From: Taenia hydatigena
Taxonomy: Eukaryota > Platyhelminthes > Cestoda > Cyclophyllidea > Taeniidae
Assembly (NCBI GenBank): GCA_036345935.2
Contig: JADWOT020000008.1
Coordinates: forward strand, 9,070,156-9,134,155
Reading direction: 5' to 3'
Length of the DNA stretch: 64,000 bases
The notes under the pieces: generated by a model
What the model was told of the DNA's origin: nothing
What the model saw: the letters and a program-made list of their open reading frames with translations, nothing else
Databases searched by the model: none
Program-made: the position numbers and the translations under genes
In this document: positions 27,101 through 39,525 of the stretch, piece after piece
How positions within the stretch are numbered: position 1 is the first letter of the stretch
How the letters are laid out: each line of letters opens with the position of its first letter

Positions 27101-29484
27101 AACCGTTATCCAGGCACTGAGGTGACAGCTGACGCGACAATCAGGCAGAAATGTCAGCTTTCTCCAAAAATATTGGTGTCTCCGTGCACACTTGCTAAAT
27201 GAGATGATAGGTGCGTACTACGTAGGTGAAGGCTTTTCCAAAACTCGCAAAAGACCCACAGCAGAATCTCTAGCTCTACTTATGCTCTAAGGCTCCTCGA
27301 CTAATACTCACGTCCCTATGATAATCAAGCACAATCACAGAATAAATTCTCCAGCAGTTTTTTCTGATCTTTTTTGGACTCCTTTCTATCACACAAGTGT
27401 TTGAAGTAAAAAATAGTACAATCCTAACATTTTCTTTGCTTAACGTGGTAATGTTAAACAAAAGAAACGAAATATCTGCATTAATTTTCCTCTTATTTTA
27501 TGGCATTTTGGCACCCTTTCCCAATTAGAAAAAAATGGTTGTTAGTATGTAAGCGCAATTGTGAGCTGTGGAAGGCGTACGTTGTGTCTTTGAAAGATTC
27601 AATTCTTGTAACGACCTTCGGGTCAGCCAAATTTCCACAACCAGGTACCAGTGTCTTTTAAGTAAACACACGCGTGAGTACATAGCATAATTAATCACTG
27701 CTGTCATCATCTTTAATATTATCGCAACGACATTCAGAATGACCTCTGTTATTGGCTGTTTGACAAGGGCATGTGCAGTTGTCATGCTTTGTGGTTTTGA
27801 TGGACGGAAAGCTGTAGAAGTAGCTGATGATGGTTACACCCCAAGGGAACTGGTAGCAACAGTAGTAGTAAACTGCACCTGAAGTATGTCCAGCAACGCA
27901 GAACTGTTACTGGGGCCCGGGTGCGGAGCTTGAGGGAGGGGAGGAAAGGCAGGTGGAACGAAGCGAGGCGAGGTGAAGGGCTGCGCAGGGTAGAGTGTAT
28001 ATTCCCAATGCGAATGTATGCTCACTCGGCTACTACGGAACTGGAATCTTTTGTAAACCATTAAAACAGAAAATTAAGTTTCAAACCAACTGAGTACCAT
28101 CGTAAGAAAAGTGCATAGGTGAAATAAATTTAAAACAGAATGGTACTGCGTACTAATTTCGATTTTAATAATCTTGTGCCTTGCGTTCTGAATCGTAAAA
28201 CAGGTAAAGTGTCTCAAATTGTTGAAGCTCAAATGCAACTGATGTGCAGCTTACCTTATGGATCAATCGCATAGATACAAATGAACTCGTAGAATCGGAC
28301 ACGGGGCCAGAAAAATGATGTAGATTTACAAATCATCTCACCAAGACAAGGAAAAGCTTTTCTTTGAGGAAGATAAACTACTGCCTGCACCATGATGGGC
28401 GTGCGAAATCGCCTCTGGAGAGAGCGAGATAGCGAAGGGGGAGGCAGGGCAGGGCGAAGGGGGCGGCGGGACAGTAAGTGGCAACACGATGCCCCGCCCA
28501 TGCTCACAATGCATAATGCAGTTTCCATTTACTTCGAGGAGACACACATGTATTGTGCACTTTAAGAAATCACGCTATCTACCGAAAAAGCTGTTATCCT
28601 TTTTTGCATTACAACAGTGGTACTGATGCCTCCTCCAGGGAGAATGGAGTGCAAAGCTGCAAAGTGGCCATCAACAGGTACTCAACACTAACTTCCCCTT
28701 TCCTCAGCTTGCAATGCAGAGGATGAATGCGAAGACGCAGAGAGGGGATGGAGAGGGGTGTCGGTAGATTGTTCCGCCCTGCGAATGATAATAAAAGGCC
28801 TCCAATGGACTTTTCTACGCTGTACCGCGTTAATGAGCTAACATAATGGGAGGAGGGCGTGAGTTGCAACTAGTCAAGACTGTAATGGGTACGTGTATCA
28901 ACTAATGGAAAGCTTATTGGGCGCTAAACTTCTACGGTCACTATTCTGGCCCTCAATAAAATGCAGATATCAGAAATTTAGAAAGTACTTCTCAGTGGGA
29001 AGAAGCATCAACAAGCTAGTAGAACATTATTGGGAAATTGAGATAATATCTATTGTAATGCTACTTAACGTAATCAGCTGCTGCGCCAAAATTTAGACGT
29101 TGGTATGCTTTGAAAGCATCGCTCGACTACACCTGCCAAATTATGAGGCTAATCCAAAATTTACGTAATTCAAAGGCATCCGTGTAAGATACATTAATTT
29201 GGTTCAGCAGGTCGCCTAGCGTCCAGTCGATTAATTCGCTATTACCACTATTGCTCATGATTAATTGATCACCTTGACATCTGAAGAATCAATTCAAAAG
29301 TTGATCATCACCGCTGTTTCCGATGTAACCCGAAGAGGACATGATGTTTGGATAGGCAAACATTTCAACTACAACACCAAAATATGATAAGCTTAATGCA
29401 TCACTTTGGCGCAAGCAGCAAATTTACAATACAATACAATCCTTAGCATTTCAAAAGCAGTTAACATTTATCCCATGCACAAGA

Positions 29485-29675
29485 TGTAGCGCCCTTAGAC
29501 TTGTCTGAAGAGGAAAGTAGACTTGACACTATGGGCAGAACATGTGTTGTGGACGTACAGTAGGGCTTAAGGCTACTGGCATGGCGCGGAGGCCAGGCCG
29601 ATCGGCAAGGGTGTACAGTGGAGGAGCACCGAAGTGACCAGCCACCGGAATCGGGAGTTCAACAAACAATTAACA
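29485..29675 (-). mobile_element. Degenerate solo LTR of the TRIM family
   Basis: On the plus strand it starts tgtagcgccc and contains ggctactggcatggcgcgga and ggccaggcc, then ends gttcaacaaacaattaaca. This is the reverse complement of the LTR order over 191 bases. Old and diverged. Confidence 0.65.
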
Positions 29676-30170
29676 GACTTTAAGGAGTTTTTTATGAACG
29701 TCTCGAAATATGTTTGCAAACTTGCAGGCATCTTTGTTCAGGGCAAGAATTACGGAACCTTCAGGACTGGTATTGTCACTGATTACTCCTGCTTTCCATT
29801 AATCTCCTCCACAAAACACTTCGAATTAGGTTCAATAAAGAAGTTAATGGGAATAAGTTCAAAGCCATAAAGTTTAGTAGACTTATCAATTAAAAAATGA
29901 ATGTATCAGCATTCATGTAGAAACATTATGAAATGATTTCACGGAAACCGGTCATAAAACGAATAAAAAAGATAATAATGGACTGAAAAATAATCTTAAA
30001 CTGCTACTACAAGTTAACGTAACCAAGGTTGCAGTCTACAAGGCTCTTAAATGAAGAATTTTAGAAGTAAACTATTTTCATATGCCTATTTATATAGACT
30101 AGTGTACTATTGTAAGATGAGAGAGAATCCCAATTTAACTGGGAATGGGGCTATTTTCTCGTTGCAAGAG

Positions 30171-30274
30171 AAACGGATTGGGCTGGTGCAATCACCTGAC
30201 CCGGGGTGCTCCCGGAACCAGCCTAACTGCGTGTGCGGGCTCGGTGTAAACAACGGTGTCGTGAGTGCTGCTGG
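30171..30274 (+). CDS. Exon candidate with a Cys-Pro motif
   Basis: The exon lies between acceptor tcgttgcaagag and a perfect gtaagt. It reads KRIGLVQSPDPGCSRNQ then PNCVCGLGVNNG and is more GC-rich than its surroundings. The C..N.PxCxxGLG pattern resembles the short motif near the N-terminus of USP48-type deubiquitinases (NPNCLVGIG), but no downstream catalytic motif was found, so this is only a hint. It ends in phase 2, which fits the candidate at 31728-31812. Confidence 0.3.
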
Positions 30275-31727
30275 GTAAGTCTTTCTGTTGTGCCACTCTT
30301 CCACTACTCCTGTTGAGTTAATGACGCAAAAAGAATGTCATATTAGCCTAGCGACCTAAGTCAATTTCAAAATGATTGATAATTAATAAAATTACTGAAA
30401 TTGCCGAAATTCACTCCCAAGTGGATTTACTGCACGCATTTTATTGTTTTGTATTTGAAAACATTGTAATCACACCAAGTCTACACTTCCCTATCAACGA
30501 GGCTCACCAAAGCGAAACATTCGAGGGTAAAGTCAACCGGATTGAGGCGTTAATGGGGCTGACATGTAAGACTACTGAATGATAACAGAAATTATCAGTT
30601 CTTCGAAAACCGGACAAACAAAATCCTTGATAGCCATTGTGACATCTTGACCCATTCTCTGCCAACTGCTGATGCCCGCAGTAAACTTCTATGGAGACGA
30701 GTTTTAGCAATCTCTTATCTTGCGATAAAGACTTTGACATTGCCTACTTGAGAATCGTTGGCTGGCACATTACGAAAACGGTGTTAAGTGAGTTAATTAA
30801 AGCGATGCTTCATAAGTCAGTCGAAGACATAGTGGATAATTAAATGAAGAAGTCAAGTCGTGTTCAATCCCCTGGTAAAGTGGATTAACGGCACTGAACA
30901 TGCCAATTTTGGTCAGATGAAAATTGTTCACCTAACCCAATGGCAACCCTTGCTTCAGTAAATGGAACACGGGAGGAAACGCCCTCGAAATCAAATTGTT
31001 TGGCATGCTGCTAATCAAATTACTACCTACTGACAAGATTGATCATTCAGTTTACTCGGTGTTGCCATCAACTATAACCTTCGACTGCATATAAAACGTG
31101 GATGACAAATATACACTTGTACTCTAAAACAGTTATAGAGATTTTTAAGCACTAAGGACTTCCAATTTGTATAAATTTTGGAAAATTGCATACACACACA
31201 TTGGACACTTGGATGTAATTACAAATTAACGCTGATTAAATTAAAGGCGATGCATGGATAAGAACAGGAAACAAGATGAGTGCCTGCGTAAAGAAACTCA
31301 CTTAGGCATTAAATGTATCCGTGGAAATAGTTATTACTCAACTAGCGACCAAAATTTTCATGAAATACGTAACTAATACAATCTATTCAGGGAGTGATGC
31401 CCGCCTGACTACTGCCGATCCTCCCTTCTATGGGAAATTTGGCTGCACACTTGATGCTTTACCCATTTCCTGTTAACAGAAAGGTGCAGCATTCCCACTT
31501 CGTAAATAAGGAGAAAATATATTAAATTAGCGTATTAAATCACTCTTACACCGATGTTTAAGTAAAATCATAACGAGGACAATCGCATCTTTGGAGATAT
31601 GCCCATTATTCCCAAACTTTCTCAACATGTTTATTTGGTAAGCTATTTGGCAATTCCTCTTTTATAAAGCGCTTAGTCCTCAGAGCTTAAAAATCTACTA
31701 TCTCGCTTTTATTTCCCATTCCCTCAG

Positions 31728-31812
31728 TGTTTGCGTTTGTGTAATGCCAAAAATGGGTAATGGTCATCACCTGGTAATGGAGTGGGGCAGTGTCCGCCTC
31801 CTATCCAAAAAG
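31728..31812 (+). CDS. Exon candidate, unknown protein
   Basis: A long pyrimidine tract and acceptor (cccattccctcag) precede 85 bases reading VCVCVMPKMGNGHH and LVMEWGSVRLLSKK up to donor gtacgt. Entry phase matches the candidate at 30171-30274; exit is phase 0. No homology recognised. Confidence 0.25.
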
Positions 31813-31899
31813 GTACGTTAGGTCTTCTCACAGACGAGTTTTGTGGAGACATTTGCTTTACAGTGTGTCGCCTTGTAAGAATAGGACCATCCTCCAACT

Positions 31900-34830
31900 G
31901 ATTGACTACTTGTGACGCTTTTTGAAGATGAAGAAGAAGAAGAAGCTTCCTAATTCCCTCTCGAGTTCCACTGTGCCGAGCCGTCCGATTTTACTTCCAG
32001 TTGTCCGGCGTTCGGTAAAGTCTTGGGCGAAGACTCCATGCTTCACGAGTGGATCTACAGCGCACTGCACAATACACAGCAAGAATGCTCTTTTTGAGAT
32101 GAAGATGGAGGTGGAAGCGAAGTGATGTGTGCCTCAAAATTGTGCGATCGGGAATGGATGAATTGTTTGGGGGTAGCACTGATTTCTCGGTTTACTTAGA
32201 ATTGAGATGGAAAGCCATTTCTCGTCACAAGTCAGTCAGGCATTCAGCACACAAGTCAGCTGGTAATGGCGCATTTCATAGAGTGAGCAAGGGAGTTGGG
32301 GGCACACTGAATGTCGTCCAAGTTTGCAGTCCTCAACCAATACGCGTGGGTCGGATCCCATTGTCAACCTCCACACCGTTCTCCTCACATCTGATGTGAG
32401 TGTAAATTGGAGGTCATGTTGGACGAGTTCCGTTACTCTTCAATCCTCACAGTCAATAGCGACACAAATTTCTTTTGTTCGAACGACGAAGGGTACTTCT
32501 GAGAGCAATGCTTCTTTCACATTGGGTGATTTCTCACCGTAATCAAATAGTTCAAACTGTTGGAATGGTTGGCTCCTGCTTTGATGAAGGACTGCTTCTA
32601 CGGCCTTGCATTCGACCCAAACTAGTCGTAGGACACGCTCAACCTCACGGCTACATTGTCTTCAAGCGTCTGTAATGATTTGACCGTTCGGAGGAGCTGA
32701 TTAGCACTGAGCTGTGCTGTACTGTACTCTACCCTACTGATAAAGGACGCATATTTGTGCGGTGCAATGTATCCAAACAATCACATGTATTTGATTTGGC
32801 AATTGTCCACCAGTTGCGACAAATCGTTGTAACCACCTCTAGCGAGCATCGTAGGAACGTTGTTGGTCGTGAGTTGTGTAAAGAGCGTCGAATATACGGC
32901 ATAAGAGACTTCCAAGATGACTGATATGCTATGCTGAGGAGACACATGGAGGAGTAAGATGGGTGGATTGGAAGTCTGCAAACACACCACCTGTCTACCA
33001 TTGACCTTCACTTGCAACAACAACTTCACCGAAGTGTCTACTTGTACAGGGGGTAACAAATCACACCTCACCATCTCAGTTGAATCTGAAGTGGAGGCTT
33101 GATTTTTGCACGAAAGTGTTAACAACCACAAGAGGGCGTGTGGATGTCCAGTTGACCGCAACAAGCTGCCCATAAAGGAGGCGAGGATGTGGTACTCTTT
33201 CATCTTTATCCAAACAAACAAGCACGATAATTAATTGCGTTGTTTCAGTAGCAGTAGCAGCAGCAGCAACGGCGGTGGCGGTGGCGGTGGCGGCGGCAGC
33301 AGACATTGGAGGAGAGGCGTGAGGCATGAGAACGAGAGCACACATCCTCTCCCTCTAATCTCAACAGGTCCGAGTTCAACTCCACCCTCCTCATTGTTTC
33401 CTGCCTCTAATTATAACAATAGCAGCGTCGCTCTTATCTCCTCTCTCTATTCTGCGTGAAGGCTTTTCATAGTTCTGCGTGTGTGTGTTTGTGTGTGTGA
33501 GGGCGATCTGTGAAAACTCGAAGTTTTTCGTAGAGAACCACGCTTTGTGTGAACATGCTGCTTGTCTCTGATAACAACTGTGTGGCCAAAGCGTCCAACC
33601 TGTCTCGAAGCCCCCTTCAACACATTCTCACCAACATCATCCACTTACTTTCCTCATTCATTCCTAAACTTCCACTCCCCAACAGTGATGCTGTCGCCCT
33701 CTGTCTGTCCACCTGTCTGCCGAGCCGGAGATTGCACAGCCCCAAGTGGGTGGGCAGACGAATAGTTAACAAGGCAAATAAACGTGTTGTAGTGCGAATC
33801 GACGATTGTTAGGACCACAAGCATGTGTGTGTAACCCTAAAATAAGCCACTTAGTGTTGATAGCAACTCCTGGAGAGGTGCAAATTATAGCCTGCTAGTG
33901 AGCGTACGAAGGTAGTCTCAAAGGTGTTGGAAGTGGGCATCACAGTGACGCTTGCACCTGAGTTAATTACAACTGCCACCTACCACCGTATAATTATCGT
34001 GTTCAAACGACTGCTATGGATGCCTCTAACTATCCATTACTTAGAGAGTCCTGGTCACTGGCATCAACATCACCACCACCATCATCATCACCACTCAGCC
34101 TATCCACCTCCAATCCACAGCTCTCTGCACTCGAATGCTTTGATTGCGTGCAAATGTAGAGTAGACCACAGTCACACTGGGAAATGCGCATCAGACATGC
34201 AAGCACAGTGGCAGCGGAGCCAACTATGGACCTAAGTAGTAAATGATCAGAACTTGATGCTCTCTTTACGCGACCGCCATCCTGTTCGGAGTGATCGAGT
34301 TGAATACCTCTGCGAATTTGACCACTCCATTTTCGCCTGTAGCGGTAGTTGAATGGGAGGAGTGCTAGTACTTGTGTGTGAATGTGCAGTATCCACTTCG
34401 GTGGACGAAAACGCCAGCAGCACTCTCGGCAACCTAGCTACAGTGTAGAATGATGTCTGCATGTTCGGTTCATTAGTTGGATTGGTGGATGTCATGCGAA
34501 TGGCACTAATGAATGATTTCTTCATGTAGAAACTGTCGGAGCAAACTTTTGGAGTGATGGGTGGTACTCGAAGTTGTTGCATTGTAGCGGAGGTTTCTGA
34601 GCTATCTGAGAATGACCTTGAGGTGGAGGAAGAGGGACTGGAGTGGGAGTCGAGGTGGAGGGTATGGTTGTTGCCGGGATGGATGCAACCGTGTGATGTC
34701 GTCTATCCAAGTAAAGCTTTGTTGGCTGTGGTTGGAGTTGTGATGGGACAGAAGGGAAGTAGAATTGGCAAGAAAGTGAAAGGTGTTGATAACTAACACT
34801 GTTGATGACTCGAATTGTCAGCACCCTCTA
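31900..34830. other. Unresolved stretch with overlapping open frames on both strands
   Basis: Long frames occur on both strands. On the plus strand, 33249-33459 follows a ttgtttcag acceptor and encodes Ser and Gly runs. On the minus strand, 33221-32781 reads VKLLLQVKVNGRQVVCLQ, 34637-34277 reads SETSATMQQLRVPPITPK, and 34437-34018 is open for about 138 codons, ending DASDQDSLSNG. Compound trinucleotide repeats lie at 33247-33303 (AGC/GGC) and 34062-34094 (CAT/CAC). At least one real gene or a long non-coding RNA is plausible, but strand and exon structure cannot be fixed by eye. No known domain was seen. Confidence 0.35.
32330..32395 (+). CDS. Exon candidate, unknown protein
   Basis: 22 codons (SSTNTRGSDPIVNLHTVLL...) lie between acceptor gtttgcag and donor gtgagt, phase 0 at both ends, so it can follow 31728-31812. 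The opposite strand is also open here, which weakens the call. Confidence 0.2.
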
Positions 34831-36252
34831 TTGAGCACTCACGATTTATCCATCTGACTGTCATAGTTCATGTATGGTCAGAATGGTTTGGGAGGAATGC
34901 TGTGTGTGAGGTGAATACCCATTGATTGTTTTCTTGAAATGTGGAGAAAATTTCGACAGGTGCAACTAAGGCAATAAATTAAATCAACCGAATTCAAAGG
35001 GGACCACGTGTCTTATGATAGCCTCGAAACAACAGAAATTTGTTCTTGTCACACCTCCGTCTTTGTGCACTTACTCGCCTTTGAGTAACTACAATGTAGA
35101 AGGTAAACGGCAAATAATTTGAACCGTTACTCTTCCTCCTTCCTTCTCATCCTCCTAAATTCACTGCGCTGTAAGGATCCAAATCATTCGAATAAGCATA
35201 TACATACAGATTAGCGACTTTACTTGGTCGAGGAAAAAGGTGATTGGGTGAACCATGTGGGCTTTAGGCTGATCCCTCACATCTTTACTCAGGAATCACC
35301 AGAGATAGAGACTAATGCAGCAACCTGAGTCAATGCATCAAGTTTTGAATAGGTTATCATCAGAATCATAGCGGATGAGCATGAGCCTGAGTTTTTACTT
35401 TATTGTACAGACATGTCAGTTTACCGCTGTGGAGGAGGGTGGCCATAGTTACAACTTTAAAGATCAAGCCTACATGCACATATGTGTGCAACCACGACAG
35501 CGTGTACACGCCTCGACACCTGCACGCACAAAACACATGCGCATGGGCGCTGATGCGAGAATGTGTGATAAACACTTTTGCACACATGGAGAAGTAGGGA
35601 GGGCCCGCCTTCAACAACGGAAGCATAAATTGGTCGCTTATCACCTGCCTTCTACTTGGGTGGCGCAGTCGCCATGACAAAATTAAATGTTTGTATCCAT
35701 GCCGACAGCGAATTTCTAACTCTGCCCTCTCTTGACGTTGGCCACAAGTTTTATGCATATATAGTGGCACAGTTACGTGACATCTGTTTTTTGTCATTTT
35801 ATGGTAATCGGTTGTCTCGGATCGCGTAATGAAATTATACACCGAGTTTAAGAAGTTGATCATTGTTTTTTTAAACAGTATTGTCCTTTCGTTTGGTCTT
35901 TGAGCATCTAAATTGGTTAAAACTGTTTATATTTAATGCCTTCACATTTTATCAATGTTTTTCCCTTAGACTCGGGTACCAAGCGTATAAATTGTCACAA
36001 ACCGTGAGATATTGTTCTGCAATGAGTTCCTACATCGGTCTGCCTCTACTCATTGTAGGTAAAGAATCGACCAATTCGGTGATCTTACACTGACATCTTG
36101 AGCATCTAAACTCTCGGAAGGTTTATTTCCTTGTTATATTTGATTTCATAGTTTATAGATTGCATGTGGCTAAAGAGGTCCATTTGGGACTGGTCGTGTA
36201 ATCATTGTAATTTTTCTTTCTCTTCAAACATCCACGTCTTCAACCTTACCAG

Positions 36253-36336
36253 GATGCAACCCCGACTTCCAGGAGGCGAAGAAGACCTTCTAGAAGTCCC
36301 AGTAGTGAAATGGCGCCACATGAGTTAAAAAGGGAG
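36253..36336 (+). CDS. Exon candidate with Arg/Ser-rich peptide
   Basis: A strong acceptor (cttcaaccttaccag) precedes 28 codons reading DATPTSRRRRRPSRSPSSEM and ending before gtggga. RS-like composition resembles splicing-factor tails. It is isolated, with no neighbouring exon found. Confidence 0.22.
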
Positions 36337-36923
36337 GTGGGAGGTTGGTTTTTTAGCCGTTGGTAAGAGGCAGCAGCCTTTCACTTGCTACTAAAGTGTG
36401 CGTTGGCGTCTGCATTGTAGATGTACGCGCCTGCACGCAAAAGAGGTGTTGGTGGTGATCGGGAAAGGCAGTAGAGAGGATGTAATAGCATTAATGATGA
36501 GCAGCGCTATTACTGGATTCCGCCCTTGGAGATCTCCTCACCACTATTATCAAACGATGATCCAAAAAACCTTCGGAATGTCTGTTTACAAATCAACAAA
36601 CGATGCGACTAAAAGAGTTCGCGCCCCTTTGTTTAGCATCATATTCATGATGAATTATGGACATGTGAATTCTTGATATATGAATGCAATTTTCATTCGA
36701 ACGCTAGGCTCAGAATCGGCAATGTCGGATCATGGTTGGTTAATAAAATTGATCAGATCACTTTCATGCTCACGCAATTTTTGAGAATTATTAACGTCAA
36801 TACAAACGGTGGATCTCTTGAAGAAAGCGTAAATCCGTCGAAAGGTCCTCCTCGTCATGCCTTTAAACACAGGTGATTGAAAATGTGTTAAGGCTTTAAT
36901 TTTGGTCGCTTCACATCTTTTAC

Positions 36924-36939
36924 CACACACACACACACA
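36924..36939 (+). repeat. (CA)8 microsatellite
   Basis: A short pure CA run in the interval between the T-box gene and ASNA1. Confidence 0.9.
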
Positions 36940-39306
36940 TACAGATTGCACACCTGCTCTCACCCTTCCATGATGTTCTATTCATACTCGCAGTTTCATA
37001 AATCTTTACCCGCCTTCTTGTACACGCGTAGAAAGAGAGCGCAAACAAATGAAAGGCCGACACCCGGTCCCACGGTTGACTTGACGCACAGATCAAAGAC
37101 CCCGGAGAGGCCTCTTGTCGAATAAACAGCAGAGCGCAATGCGCACGCAATGTGGAAGTTCCCGTTGCACTACCGCCTCGTCCGCACAGGCCGCGGTGTC
37201 GGTGAGAAGGAGGGGGTTGAGAGACACCACTTGCTTCATGCTCATTGTTAGCCGTCACAAGTGGCTTATGCACCAGTTTGATTGGCTTGTTTCTTGCCAA
37301 TTCCCAGTGGGGCATCATAGGATAAATGATGTTAAAAAAATTGTAAAATGTATTGCTTCCTGGGTAATAAACGAAACGATTTAGATTTTACTAGGTCAGA
37401 TTTATTTAGTTTCCTGCAATCGACTTGTGGAGTACATAATACTTGATCGCCCTCGAAAAGACCAAATTTATTGCAGATTTCTAAGACTTTTCTGAATATT
37501 TTTTTAAATACGCCTACTGCTATTTTATAAATCTATGTGAATTTGGAATGCAATCTGCACAACATGTTGTTTGCACTAGCGAATTCCGTTTTTCTCTACA
37601 GAATGTAGGTACGTTCAATCCATATAGCCAGAAATGTTCTTTAGACTAAGATAGATTGCGTTTCTGAAAGGCATAAAGATCTGAGTGACATCAGCTAAAC
37701 TTCCATTCCGTTTGCACTGAATCTTTTAAGAAAGCATGATGGGGCTGCACTTTTAAAATTTACTTTATCCTAAAGGCAAGCGATAATTGGGTACAGAATT
37801 TTTAAATAACAATTTGCCACAAATACCAACATTTTGACATTGGGGGTGACCAAAGTGAGCGAGAACAATTGTTCTAATTTGTTAGTAAGAACACAACTGC
37901 AGCATAATGCGATAGCATACACTTTAATCGAATGAAAAATGATCACAAATGATTAGACTTGCAATTATACATAGAGTGCCGTCAAAATCTCCCAAATTAC
38001 TTTAGTCACACTAAACTTTTTGTCGCACTATCAGAAGGGATTATTTTATCGACGGGCAAAGTATTTTATAAATGTGGACAAGTATACTAATTTTCAGAGC
38101 TAAATTAAATTGATTTGTAATCGTTGGAGTGCTTTAAAGCTTACATTATAAAATCCCAGTTCCTGACCCTAAAAACTGAAAACAGTCTAATTTTTACGTA
38201 CCTCCAATGGCACTAGTTGTTAACTTAGGTGTTTGTTGGAGCAAATATCATACTTGTTTTCCTATTAGGTGATGGAAATGGCCAACTAAGGAGCGTCATT
38301 GCGCTGATCAGATGCCTTGCTTATTTGTGCGCCTAACAACGTGAGCTCTCCAGTCTCTCTAGGTCGCATTTTCCCTTGAAGCATGGCCTTCAAGCCATAC
38401 TAGTAGGTCTCGGATCCCTTTGTGAACTGTTAGTGCATGTCCCTCTAAAAAATGTTGCTTTGTTACGGCTTCAACGAAGACTCGACACAGTGCAGTCATC
38501 TTGGTACATGTGCAGCTTTAGGCAAATCGGCTAGGAATTTAATCCCTATGGAAGTCCCCGAGTCATACCAAGAATGAGCTTATTAATTTGGATAAGCAAG
38601 ACGCCGGATTTAGTCAGTAAGTGTGCGATTCAGATTCCATCGTATTGAGTGATTAGCTGGTGCTTATGTGGATTAGCTCAAGCGCAACATCGAGATTCAA
38701 AAAGCCATTTAAGTCCAAAAATGTGGATTCAATAGACAACAGGTACACTAAGTCAAGTTCATTCCAAAATACTTGCAAAGGTGTAGCACATTTAAAGCGA
38801 AAGAGCCATGATTTTGTTTAATAGCGTAGTCGTAGGCAGGTTTATTAATTCCTTCTTTGGAAAATTTGAAGCATTGTAGCAGTATAGTGCTCTAAAAAGG
38901 ATGTAAATCCAAGATAGCGCGATTGTGCAAATCCTCCGCTTTATGAAGTGAATCCTTCCTTTGACCCTTTATTCGATGAGCATTTTGATGATGCACACCT
39001 CTCCTCAAACTACCCACTTAGTTCAATTCTTCGTATCCCTGTACTTTTGAGGCGAAGACTAGCCTAGGCCAATGTGCGCCTTAGAGGTCCATGGATGGCT
39101 TAAGTGATGCAACAGCATATGAGGCTTCATCGACAATGGCAGTAAAACAAGCTAGCAGTAAGGGCAAGCAAATTATTAAAACCAAAAATTTTTATTCGAA
39201 GGCATTACAAGCAAGTTTTTGTAACTTAAAGAAAAAACTAAGTATTTTTTTGTTTGAGTCGTTATGACCCTGCCGCGTAGAAGGAGTTTCTCTGTACCGT
39301 TTGGAC

Positions 39307-39525
39307 ATGTCGGAGCCATCAATACAAAATCTTTTAGATCAGGTGTCTTTACGTTGGATATTTGTGGGAGGGAAGGGTGGTGTCGGGAAAACAACGTGCA
39401 GTTGCAGTCTGGCAGTGGAACTGTCGAAAGTTCGCGAGCGTGTCCTCATTATTAGTACAGATCCTGCCCACAATCTCTCTGATGCATTTGATCAGAAGTT
39501 CTCGAGAGCACCGACTCTAGTTAAT
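39307..39525 (+). CDS. ASNA1: ASNA1 exon 1
   Basis: Encodes [12 protein letters not shown] through the P-loop and switch I and ends APTLVN at donor gtagga in phase 0. The donor is somewhat weak, but the homologous protein requires continuation as [12 protein letters not shown], which the next exon provides. Confidence 0.93.

Larger units (their letters stand above)
24003..30050. other. Intergenic DNA downstream of the T-box gene
   Basis: Holds the T-box 3' UTR and the degenerate solo LTR at 29485-29675. Purine/pyrimidine-rich blocks lie near 27880-27990, 28400-28510 and 28690-28780; on the minus strand they give proline-rich frames (PAQPFTSPRFVPPAFPPLP) of doubtful meaning. No supported gene. 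Confidence 0.45.
34831..39306. other. Non-coding interval before ASNA1
   Basis: Only the RS-like exon candidate at 36253-36336 and a (CA)8 repeat stand out. 37380-39170 is AT-rich and featureless. Confidence 0.45.

Noticed and set aside
34062..34094. Polyhistidine stretch as a metal-binding protein
   Set aside because: The CAT/CAC simple repeat explains it, and the surrounding frame has no homology.
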